DNA of 64,000 nucleotides. Source: Streptomyces sp. CB09001. Its GTDB lineage: Bacteria; Actinomycetota; Actinomycetes; Streptomycetales; Streptomycetaceae. The notes under the pieces are model-generated. The model saw only the letters and a program-made list of their open reading frames with translations. It made no database searches and was not told the DNA's origin. This document shows positions 35,801 through 48,048 of this stretch, one piece after another. A program made the translations under genes and the position numbers. The stretch lies in contig NZ_CP026730.1 of NCBI RefSeq assembly GCF_003369795.1, forward strand, positions 4,331,001 through 4,395,000. The letters are read 5' to 3'. The stretch's first letter is position 1, and every line of letters begins with the position of its first letter.

Positions 35801-36288
35801 GCGGTGAGCCGTTCCCGGAGCCGATCTCGGTCGGCTACATGTACATCCTCAAGCTCCACCACCTGGTCGACGACAAGCTGCACGCCCGGTCGACCGGCCC
35901 GTACTCGATGATCACCCAGCAGCCGCTGGGTGGTAAGGCCCAGTTCGGTGGCCAGCGCTTCGGTGAGATGGAGGTGTGGGCGCTGGAGGCTTACGGCGCC
36001 GCGTACGCCCTCCAGGAGCTGCTGACCATCAAGTCCGACGACGTGACCGGCCGCGTGAAGGTCTACGAGGCCATCGTCAAGGGCGAGAACATCCCTGAGC
36101 CCGGCATCCCCGAGTCCTTCAAGGTGCTCATCAAGGAGATGCAGTCCCTGTGCCTCAACGTGGAGGTGCTGTCCTCGGACGGCATGTCCATCGAGATGCG
36201 TGACACCGACGAGGACGTCTTCCGCGCAGCGGAGGAGCTCGGCATCGACCTGTCCCGGCGCGAGCCGAGCAGCGTCGAAGAGGTCTGA
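32803..36288 (+). CDS. rpoB: RNA polymerase subunit beta
   Basis: 1161-aa catalytic-core subunit. The TTG at 32803 was chosen because it gives the length known for Streptomyces RpoB and has GGAAGGAC upstream. Conserved regions run throughout, including [20 protein letters not shown] and the C-terminal [19 protein letters not shown]. The rifampicin pocket is at residues 420-445: [17 protein letters not shown] is normal, with Asp427, His437 and Arg440, but residue 442 is Asn (AAC at 34126-34128) where E. coli has Ser531. A leading unstructured stretch of Ser, Thr and Asn precedes the first domain. A hairpin separates it from rpoC. Confidence 0.97.
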   Translation: [1161 protein letters not shown]

Positions 36289-36297
36289 CGGGAGTCA

Positions 36298-36326
36298 GGC
36301 GGGGCCTTCCACCCGGAGGCCCCGCC
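36298..36326 (+). terminator. Hairpin between rpoB and rpoC
   Basis: GGCGGGGCCT (36298-36307) pairs with AGGCCCCGCC (36317-36326), extendable by 3 bp past a bulge. No U-tract, so attenuation or mRNA processing is as likely as termination. Confidence 0.5.
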
Positions 36327-36385
36327 GATCCCGCGACCCCCGTTTCAGACCACAGACTTACAACCCTGAGAGGGATTGACGCATA

Positions 36386-40285
<3,900 letters not shown>

Positions 40286-40299
40286 GCGGGCAGGTTGAA

Positions 40300-40336
40300 C
40301 GAAGGGCGGTCACCCCGTGGGGGTGGCCGCCCTTCG
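40300..40336 (+). terminator. Terminator of rpoBC
   Basis: 17-bp stem (40300-40316 with 40320-40336, one T-G pair), loop GTG, 14 bases after the rpoC stop. Confidence 0.85.
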
Positions 40337-40416
40337 GCGTGTTCGGGCCGCGGGGCAGAATCACGTGCGTCGTTCGATCCGCGCACCATCCGCCCTTCGG
40401 CCCCGGGAGTTGTCAC

Positions 40417-40818
40417 GTGCTTGCGATAGGAATCATCCTCGTCGTCCTGGTGTGCGGCTCGACATTGGTGCTGGGCACCAATCTGTACGCCCTGCGGAAG
40501 GCGAGGCGGCTGGAGTCCGCGGGCACCCGCGTCGAGGGTGAATGCGTCGGCCACTACTGGCCGAGCGGCGGCTACGTGGGCGCCGTCTGCACGTACTCCA
40601 CAGGAACCGGGCAGGAGCTCACGGTCCGCTCGTCGAGGTACTCCGTCCCCCCGGTGGAGGTGGGTGACGTGGTGGAGGTCGTCCACGAGCCGGGGAGGCC
40701 GGAGCGCGCGATGCTGCTGTTCGAGGCGACCCGGCGGGTGGGGTACGACACGGCCCTGACGGCCGTCATGGGCGCGCTGTGGGCGGCGGCGGTGACGGGG
40801 CTGCTCTTCGCGCTGTGA
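40417..40818 (+). CDS. DUF3592 domain membrane protein
   Basis: 133-aa protein with an N-terminal hydrophobic helix (AIGIILVVLVCGSTLVLGTN) and a C-terminal one (AVMGALWAAAVTGLLFAL). The middle domain contains RVEGECVGHYW and VEVGDVVEVVHEPGRPERA, the pattern of DUF3592. GTG 40417 was chosen for GGGAG upstream. Function unknown. It converges with the glycosyltransferase gene 24 bp away. Confidence 0.75.
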   Translation: MLAIGIILVVLVCGSTLVLGTNLYALRKARRLESAGTRVEGECVGHYWPSGGYVGAVCTYSTGTGQELTVRSSRYSVPPVEVGDVVEVVHEPGRPERAMLLFEATRRVGYDTALTAVMGALWAAAVTGLLFAL

Positions 40819-40842
40819 CGGCGCCGCCGCACCGCGCGGTGG

Positions 40843-42135
40843 CTAGGGCACGCCCAGTTCGAAGATGACGTAGTGGGCGTACCAGCCGGAGGCGATCGAC
40901 GCCGTGGCGAAGAAGACGATCAGGCTCGGCAGCCTCAGGCGGCTCAGGGCCACGGCCGGGGCCAGGAGGAGGGGGAAGGCGGGGAGCAGGTAGCGCATGG
41001 TGTTGCCGAACATCTGCTGGGTGCCCAGGACCGTGACGATCGTCGCCAGGGTGTAGGCGACCAGGACCAGTGGGGGCCTCTTGCGCAGCATCAGGGCGAT
41101 GAGGAAGGGCAGCGCTAGGACCAGCTGGAGGGAGAGCAGGTCCGGGGTGGAGAAGGCGAAGGGGTAGTCGCCGCGGCCCACCGCGAGGTTGCGCAGCACG
41201 TCCCAGGTGTAGGCGCCGTAGTCGAAGAAGTGGGCCCAGCCCTCGCGCTGGAGGGTGAAGTACGCCGTGGCCTCGCCGGTGCTCCAGCCGACCCAGGCGA
41301 TGTAGGAGAGCAGGCCGAGCGGTGCGACGAGCATCGCGTACACCGGGCCGCGTACGCCGTGCTCGCGCCGGGACGCGGGGCGGGCCAGCGTCACCAGCGC
41401 GGCCAGTCCCACGGCGCCTATGAGGACGGCGGACGTGGGCCGGTTCAGGCCGACCGTGAAGGCCAGCAGGCCCGCCGTCGCCCAGCGCCCCTTCATCACG
41501 GCGTAGCAGGTCCAGGCGGCGATGGCGACGAACAGGGACTCGGAGTACACCGCCCACTCGACGCCCGCGCCCGGCGCCACCGCCCACAGTCCGGCCGCCA
41601 CGGTGCCCGCCCGCGCGCCCGCGAGCAGCGAGATCACGGCGTAGATCCCCGCCGCCGCGATGAACGACGAGACGACGGAGACCAGGATCCCGGAGCCGTA
41701 CAGGCCGAGGCCGGTGGACTCCGAGACCATGCGGATGAGCGCCGGGTAGAGCGGGAAGAACGCGACCGAGTTCTGCTGGACGGTGAACAGGCCGTCCGAG
41801 TCCAGCCGGACCAGGGCGGGGCTGTAGCCGTGCTCCGCGACCTGGAGGTACCACCAGCCGTCCCAGGTGGCCAGTACGTCCCACCAGTGGGCGCCGCCGC
41901 CGAAGCGCGGGTTCTTCCCCCGGAAGTCCCCGGCGTGGGTGAGGAGGGAGGCGAAGACCCCGAGGCCGACGAGTTTGGTGACGCCGTACAGCACCAGGGG
42001 GGCGAGGTAGGGCCGGGCACCGGGCGGGAGGGCGGGGAGCCGGCTCCGCCAGGAGTGTGCCGCCCCCTCGCCGGCCGGCCGTTCGCCGGTACCGTCCGGC
42101 CCGTCGGTCACCGTGTCGTCGGCAGCCGTGTCCAT
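40843..42135 (-). CDS. Membrane mannosyltransferase-like protein (PIG-V type)
   Basis: 430-aa polytopic glycosyltransferase with about 10 hydrophobic helices. LATWDGWWYLQVAEHGY is the acidic first-loop motif typical of lipid-sugar-using GT-C enzymes, and NSVAFFPLYPALIR is the PIG-V/DUF2029-type second block. It probably adds a hexose from a polyprenyl-phosphate donor to a cell-surface glycan. Two in-frame ATGs lie near the start (42135 and 42144); 42135 was chosen because GGGGG is 9 bases upstream of it and abuts the other. It diverges from the dolichol-phosphate-type GT2 gene that could make its donor. Confidence 0.83.
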   Translation of the reverse strand: MDTAADDTVTDGPDGTGERPAGEGAAHSWRSRLPALPPGARPYLAPLVLYGVTKLVGLGVFASLLTHAGDFRGKNPRFGGGAHWWDVLATWDGWWYLQVAEHGYSPALVRLDSDGLFTVQQNSVAFFPLYPALIRMVSESTGLGLYGSGILVSVVSSFIAAAGIYAVISLLAGARAGTVAAGLWAVAPGAGVEWAVYSESLFVAIAAWTCYAVMKGRWATAGLLAFTVGLNRPTSAVLIGAVGLAALVTLARPASRREHGVRGPVYAMLVAPLGLLSYIAWVGWSTGEATAYFTLQREGWAHFFDYGAYTWDVLRNLAVGRGDYPFAFSTPDLLSLQLVLALPFLIALMLRKRPPLVLVAYTLATIVTVLGTQQMFGNTMRYLLPAFPLLLAPAVALSRLRLPSLIVFFATASIASGWYAHYVIFELGVP

Positions 42136-42235
42136 GGCTGTCATCCCCCTCGGGCCACCCTCAACCGTCCATTGCTGCCATAAGATCGCACAAGAGTCGC
42201 ACATCTGTACTCAAGGTCATGAGGAGGGAGGCGCG

Positions 42236-43273
42236 GTGCCCGAGGGACGGGACGCGGAGCAGCACGGACCGGTCGTGCTGTCGGTCGTCATTCCGATGTT
42301 CAACGAGGAAGACGTCCTGCCCGCGCTGGTCACCAGACTGCGTCCGGTCCTCACCGAGCTGGGCGTCCCCCACGAGGTCGTCGCCGTCGACGACGGCAGC
42401 GGCGACCGCACGGCGGAGCTGCTGGACGCCTTCCGGCTGGGCTGGCCGGAACTGCGCGTGGTGGCGCTGCGGCGCAACTCCGGTCACCAGGCGGCGCTCA
42501 CGGCGGGCCTCGACCGGGCCCGCGGCGCCTACGTGGTCAGCCTGGACGCCGACCTCCAGGACCCGCCGGAGAAGATCCCCGAGATGCTGGCGCTGGCCCG
42601 CGCGGAGGGCCTCGACATCGTCTACGGCGTGCGCGCCGACCGCAGCAGCGACTCCGGGTTCAAACGGTGGTCGGCGGGCGTGTACTACCGGCTGATGCGG
42701 CGCCTGGCGGGCCCCTCGGTGCCGGCCCAGGCGGGCGACTTCCGGTTGCTCAGCCGGGCCGCCGTGGACGCCCTCAAGGCCCTGCCCGACCAGCAGCGGG
42801 TGTACCGGCTCCTGGTGCCGTGGCTGGGCTTCCCGAGCGGGCAGGTGACGTACGAGCGCGCGCCGCGTACGGCGGGCCGCACGAAGTACCCGCTGGGCCG
42901 GATGATCCGGCTGGCGGTGGACAGCGTCACCGGCTTCTCCGCGGCGCCGCTGCGCATCGCGACCTGGCTGGGCGCCGGGGCCTTCGTGGTCTGCCTGGGG
43001 CTGCTGGTCTACACGCTGACCGCGTTCGCCCTGGGCCGTACGGTGCCCGGGTGGACCTCGCTGTTCACCGGCATCGTGTTCATCGGGGCCGTACAGCTGG
43101 TCTGCGTCGGCCTGCTCGGCGAGTATGTCGGGCGCATATACACGGCCGTGCAGAACCGGCCGACCTATTTCGTCCGCCACGACACGGCGGCACCCGGGCC
43201 CCCACCCGGCCCCGCACCCGTGCCCGCCGACGTGGACGACGACAAGCCGGGTGTTCCGCTCCCGAGGGCCTGA
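42236..43273 (+). CDS. Polyprenyl-phosphate glycosyltransferase, GT2 (DPM1/GtrB type)
   Basis: 345-aa membrane-anchored glycosyltransferase. The catalytic GT-A domain has SVVIPMFNEEDVLP, VAVDDGSGDRT, the nucleotide-sugar DXD in SLDADLQDPPEKIP and QAGDFRLLSR. Two C-terminal helices (IATWLGAGAFVVCLGLLVYT and a second near residue 285) are the GtrB pattern. It probably makes polyprenyl-phosphate mannose or glucose for the adjacent GT-C enzyme. GTG 42236 was chosen for GAGGAGGGAGG upstream. The last 30 residues are a Pro/Asp-rich tail. Confidence 0.88.
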   Translation: MPEGRDAEQHGPVVLSVVIPMFNEEDVLPALVTRLRPVLTELGVPHEVVAVDDGSGDRTAELLDAFRLGWPELRVVALRRNSGHQAALTAGLDRARGAYVVSLDADLQDPPEKIPEMLALARAEGLDIVYGVRADRSSDSGFKRWSAGVYYRLMRRLAGPSVPAQAGDFRLLSRAAVDALKALPDQQRVYRLLVPWLGFPSGQVTYERAPRTAGRTKYPLGRMIRLAVDSVTGFSAAPLRIATWLGAGAFVVCLGLLVYTLTAFALGRTVPGWTSLFTGIVFIGAVQLVCVGLLGEYVGRIYTAVQNRPTYFVRHDTAAPGPPPGPAPVPADVDDDKPGVPLPRA

Positions 43274-43340
43274 GAAGGCTCATGTCGATCACGGCAAAGT
43301 GGGATGAACCGGGCGGCGGTGCCGGTGCCGCCCATTTGTT

Positions 43341-43369
43341 TTGACCGCAGCGAATGCGCTAGGTACGCT
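43341..43369 (+). promoter_or_regulatory. Predicted promoter of the rpsL-rpsG-fusA operon
   Basis: TTGACC (43341-43346) and TACGCT (43364-43369), 17-bp spacer. A 190-nt leader would follow before the rpsL GTG. Confidence 0.6.
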
Positions 43370-43561
43370 CAGACCTTGTGCCTGGGGTGTGCCCTGGCCC
43401 TCGTGCGTGTCTACAGCCGCATCGGGGCCGTGTGTGGCCACCGCATTTCGCGTCTCCTTCCGCCTCGCGGACGGAGTTCGCGGCTTCGACACACCCGACC
43501 GCGTGGGTCGGTGACGTTCCAGGTTAGCTCCACCATTCGGCACACAGAAACCGGAGAAGTA

Positions 43562-43933
43562 GTGCCTACGATCCAGCAGCTGGTCCGGAAGGGCCGGCAG
43601 GACAAGGTCGAGAAGAACAAGACGCCCGCACTCGAGGGTTCGCCCCAGCGCCGTGGCGTCTGCACGCGTGTGTTCACGACCACCCCGAAGAAGCCGAACT
43701 CGGCCCTGCGTAAGGTCGCGCGTGTGCGTCTGACCAGTGGGATCGAGGTCACCGCTTACATTCCGGGTGAGGGGCACAACCTGCAGGAGCACTCCATCGT
43801 GCTCGTGCGCGGCGGCCGTGTGAAGGACCTGCCGGGTGTTCGCTACAAGATCATCCGCGGTTCGCTTGACACCCAGGGTGTGAAGAACCGCAAGCAGGCC
43901 CGCAGCCGCTACGGCGCCAAGAAGGAGAAGTAA
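43562..43933 (+). CDS. rpsL: 30S ribosomal protein S12
   Basis: 123-aa decoding-centre protein. GTG 43562 was chosen, with CGGAGAAGTA upstream; open sequence before it is leader. VFTTTPKKPNSALRKVARVR holds the wild-type PKKPNS (Lys43), and VLVRGGRVKDLPGVRYK holds the wild-type Lys88, so streptomycin sensitivity is expected from S12. It is the first gene of the str operon, 2 bp before rpsG. Confidence 0.97.
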   Translation: MPTIQQLVRKGRQDKVEKNKTPALEGSPQRRGVCTRVFTTTPKKPNSALRKVARVRLTSGIEVTAYIPGEGHNLQEHSIVLVRGGRVKDLPGVRYKIIRGSLDTQGVKNRKQARSRYGAKKEK

Positions 43934-43935
43934 GA

Positions 43936-44406
43936 ATGCCTCGTAAGGGCCCCGCCCCGAAGCGCCCGGTCATCATCGACCCGGTCTACGGTTCTCCTCT
44001 GGTGACCTCCCTGATCAACAAGGTGCTGCTGAACGGCAAGCGCTCCACCGCCGAGCGCATCGTCTACGGCGCCATGGAGGGTCTGCGCGAGAAGACCGGC
44101 AACGACCCGGTCATCACGCTCAAGCGCGCTCTCGAGAACATCAAGCCGACCCTCGAGGTCAAGTCCCGCCGTGTCGGTGGTGCGACGTACCAGGTGCCGA
44201 TCGAGGTCAAGCCCGGTCGCGCCAACACCCTCGCGCTGCGCTGGCTCGTCGGCTACTCCCGCGCCCGTCGCGAGAAGACCATGACCGAGCGTCTGCTCAA
44301 CGAGCTCCTCGACGCCTCCAACGGCCTCGGTGCCGCTGTGAAGAAGCGCGAGGACACGCACAAGATGGCCGAGTCCAACAAGGCCTTCGCGCACTACCGC
44401 TGGTAG
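43936..44406 (+). CDS. rpsG: 30S ribosomal protein S7
   Basis: 156-aa head-assembly protein of the 30S subunit. MPRKGPAPKRPVIIDPVYGS, LINKVLLNGKRSTAERIVYG and VGGATYQVPIEVKPGRAN are the family blocks, and the C-terminus ends AFAHYRW. Its ATG has AAGGAGAAG upstream, inside the rpsL end. S7 represses the str operon in other bacteria; no mimic site was identified here. Confidence 0.97.
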   Translation: MPRKGPAPKRPVIIDPVYGSPLVTSLINKVLLNGKRSTAERIVYGAMEGLREKTGNDPVITLKRALENIKPTLEVKSRRVGGATYQVPIEVKPGRANTLALRWLVGYSRARREKTMTERLLNELLDASNGLGAAVKKREDTHKMAESNKAFAHYRW

Positions 44407-44445
44407 TCGCTACCCACATCGAGACCGAGAGAAGACTGAAGCCTT

Positions 44446-46572
44446 ATGGCTACCACTTCACTTGACCTGGCCAAGGTCCGCAACATCGGGATCATGGCCC
44501 ACATCGACGCGGGCAAGACGACCACCACCGAGCGGATCCTGTTCTACACCGGCGTCTCGTACAAGATCGGTGAGGTCCACGACGGCGCCGCCACGATGGA
44601 CTGGATGGAGCAGGAGCAGGAGCGTGGCATCACGATCACGTCTGCTGCGACCACCTGTCACTGGCCGCTCGAGGACAACGACTACACGATCAACATCATC
44701 GACACCCCGGGGCACGTCGACTTCACCGTCGAGGTGGAGCGTTCCCTGCGTGTGCTCGACGGTGCCGTGACCGTGTTCGACGGTGTCGCCGGTGTCGAGC
44801 CGCAGTCCGAGACGGTGTGGCGTCAGGCCGACCGTTACGGCGTGCCCCGCATCTGCTTCGTCAACAAGCTGGACCGCACCGGCGCCGAGTTCCACCGCTG
44901 CGTGGACATGATCTCGGACCGCCTGGGCGCCCAGCCGCTGGTCATGCAGCTCCCGATCGGTGCCGAGGCCGACTTCCAGGGCGTCGTGGACCTGGTCCGC
45001 ATGAAGGCGCTCGTGTGGTCCGCCGACGCGGCCAAGGGCGAGATGTACGACGTCGTCGACATCCCGGCCACGCACACCGAGGCCGCCGAGGAGTGGCGCG
45101 GCAAGCTGGTCGAGGCCGTCGCGGAGAACGACGAAGAGGTCATGGAGCTGTTCCTGGAGGGCCAGGAGCCCACCGAGGAGCAGCTGTACGCGGCGATCCG
45201 TCGCATCACCATCGCCTCCGGCAAGTCCGAGGACACCACGGTCACCCCGGTGTTCTGCGGCACCGCGTTCAAGAACAAGGGCGTCCAGCCCCTGCTCGAC
45301 GCGGTCGTGCGCTACCTGCCGACCCCGCTCGACGTCGAGGCCATCGAGGGCCACGACGTCAAGGACCCCGAGGTCGTCGTCAAGCGCAAGCCGTCGGAGG
45401 ACGAGCCGCTCGCCGCGCTCGCCTTCAAGATCATGAGCGACCCGCACCTCGGCAAGCTCACCTTCGTCCGGGTGTACTCCGGCCGCCTGGTGTCCGGCAC
45501 CGCGGTGCTGAACTCCGTCAAGGGCCGCAAGGAGCGCATCGGCAAGATCTACCGCATGCACGCCAACAAGCGTGAGGAGATCGAGTCGGTGGGCGCCGGT
45601 GACATCGTCGCCGTCATGGGCCTGAAGCAGACCACCACCGGTGAGACGCTGTCCGACGACAAGAACCCGGTCATCCTGGAGTCCATGGACTTCCCGGCGC
45701 CGGTCATCCAGGTCGCCATCGAGCCCAAGTCGAAGGGCGACCAGGAGAAGCTCGGCGTCGCGATCCAGCGCCTGGCCGAGGAGGACCCCTCCTTCCAGGT
45801 CCACACCAACGAGGAGACCGGCCAGACCATCATCGGTGGTATGGGCGAGCTGCACCTCGAGGTGCTGGTCGACCGCATGCGCCGTGAGTTCAAGGTCGAG
45901 GCCAACGTCGGCAAGCCCCAGGTCGCCTACCGTGAGACGATCCGCAAGACCGTCGAGCGCGTGGACTACACCCACAAGAAGCAGACCGGTGGTACCGGTC
46001 AGTTCGCCAAGGTGCAGATCGCGATCGAGCCGATCGAGAGCGGCGACGCCTCGTACGAGTTCGTGAACAAGGTGACCGGTGGCCGCATCCCGAAGGAGTA
46101 CATCCCTTCGGTCGACGCCGGTGCGCAGGAGGCCATGCAGTTCGGCATCCTGGCCGGCTACGAGATGACGGGCGTCCGCGTCACGCTCATCGACGGTGGC
46201 TACCACGAGGTCGACTCCTCCGAGCTCGCCTTCAAGATCGCCGGTTCGCAGGCCTTCAAGGAGGCCGCGCGCAAGGCTTCGCCCGTGCTCCTCGAGCCGA
46301 TGATGGCCGTCGAGGTCACCACGCCCGAGGACTACATGGGCGACGTCATCGGTGACATCAACTCCCGCCGTGGCCAGATCCAGGCCATGGAGGAGCGGAT
46401 GGGTGCCCGCGTCGTGAAGGGCCTCGTGCCGCTGTCGGAGATGTTCGGCTACGTCGGGGACCTCCGCAGCAAGACGTCGGGTCGCGCAAGCTACTCGATG
46501 CAGTTCGACTCCTACGCCGAGGTTCCCCGGAACGTCGCCGAGGAGATCATCGCGAAGGCCAAGGGCGAGTAA
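44446..46572 (+). CDS. fusA: Elongation factor G
   Basis: 708-aa translocation GTPase. The P-loop is AHIDAGKTTTTERIL, switch regions RGITITSAATT and DTPGHVDFTVEVERSL, the NKLD block is FVNKLDRTGA. Domain IV and the C-terminus (GDINSRRGQIQAMEER) are complete. ATG start with GAGAGAAG upstream. It is third in the str operon and is followed by a stem-loop before tuf. Confidence 0.97.
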   Translation: MATTSLDLAKVRNIGIMAHIDAGKTTTTERILFYTGVSYKIGEVHDGAATMDWMEQEQERGITITSAATTCHWPLEDNDYTINIIDTPGHVDFTVEVERSLRVLDGAVTVFDGVAGVEPQSETVWRQADRYGVPRICFVNKLDRTGAEFHRCVDMISDRLGAQPLVMQLPIGAEADFQGVVDLVRMKALVWSADAAKGEMYDVVDIPATHTEAAEEWRGKLVEAVAENDEEVMELFLEGQEPTEEQLYAAIRRITIASGKSEDTTVTPVFCGTAFKNKGVQPLLDAVVRYLPTPLDVEAIEGHDVKDPEVVVKRKPSEDEPLAALAFKIMSDPHLGKLTFVRVYSGRLVSGTAVLNSVKGRKERIGKIYRMHANKREEIESVGAGDIVAVMGLKQTTTGETLSDDKNPVILESMDFPAPVIQVAIEPKSKGDQEKLGVAIQRLAEEDPSFQVHTNEETGQTIIGGMGELHLEVLVDRMRREFKVEANVGKPQVAYRETIRKTVERVDYTHKKQTGGTGQFAKVQIAIEPIESGDASYEFVNKVTGGRIPKEYIPSVDAGAQEAMQFGILAGYEMTGVRVTLIDGGYHEVDSSELAFKIAGSQAFKEAARKASPVLLEPMMAVEVTTPEDYMGDVIGDINSRRGQIQAMEERMGARVVKGLVPLSEMFGYVGDLRSKTSGRASYSMQFDSYAEVPRNVAEEIIAKAKGE

Positions 46573-46633
46573 CGGGCTACTCCGTTTAACGGACCCCGTT
46601 CTCACGCTTTAGGCTTGACCCCGGAGCCTGCAT

Positions 46634-46667
46634 GGGGCATTCCGCCGCGAACCCGGCGGAATGCCCC
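46634..46667 (+). terminator. Hairpin between fusA and tuf
   Basis: Perfect 14-bp stem (46634-46647 with 46654-46667), loop CGAACC. It may partly terminate the str operon, with tuf also transcribed from its own promoter, as known in S. coelicolor. Confidence 0.6.
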
Positions 46668-46745
46668 CGGCACCCGGGCTTTCCAGCAAAGATCACCTGG
46701 CGCCGATGAGTAAGGCGTACAGAACCACTCCACAGGAGGACCCCA

Positions 46746-47939
<1,194 letters not shown>

Positions 47940-47986
47940 GCTCCGCTTGCTTGTCGGTCGACCCGACCTGACATGGGCTGATGCCT

Positions 47987-48024
47987 GAAAGGGCCCGTAC
48001 GACTTCGGTCGTACGGGCCCTTTC
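47987..48024. terminator. Terminator of tuf
   Basis: Perfect 17-bp stem (47987-48003 with 48008-48024) with a TTCG tetraloop, 48 bases after the tuf stop, and also downstream of the converging ABC permease gene. Confidence 0.9.
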
Positions 48025-48048
48025 GTCGTGCGGGCGGCCGTGACGGCG

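Noticed and set aside
43562..43933. Streptomycin-resistance change in S12
   Set aside because: Lys43 and Lys88 are both wild type.
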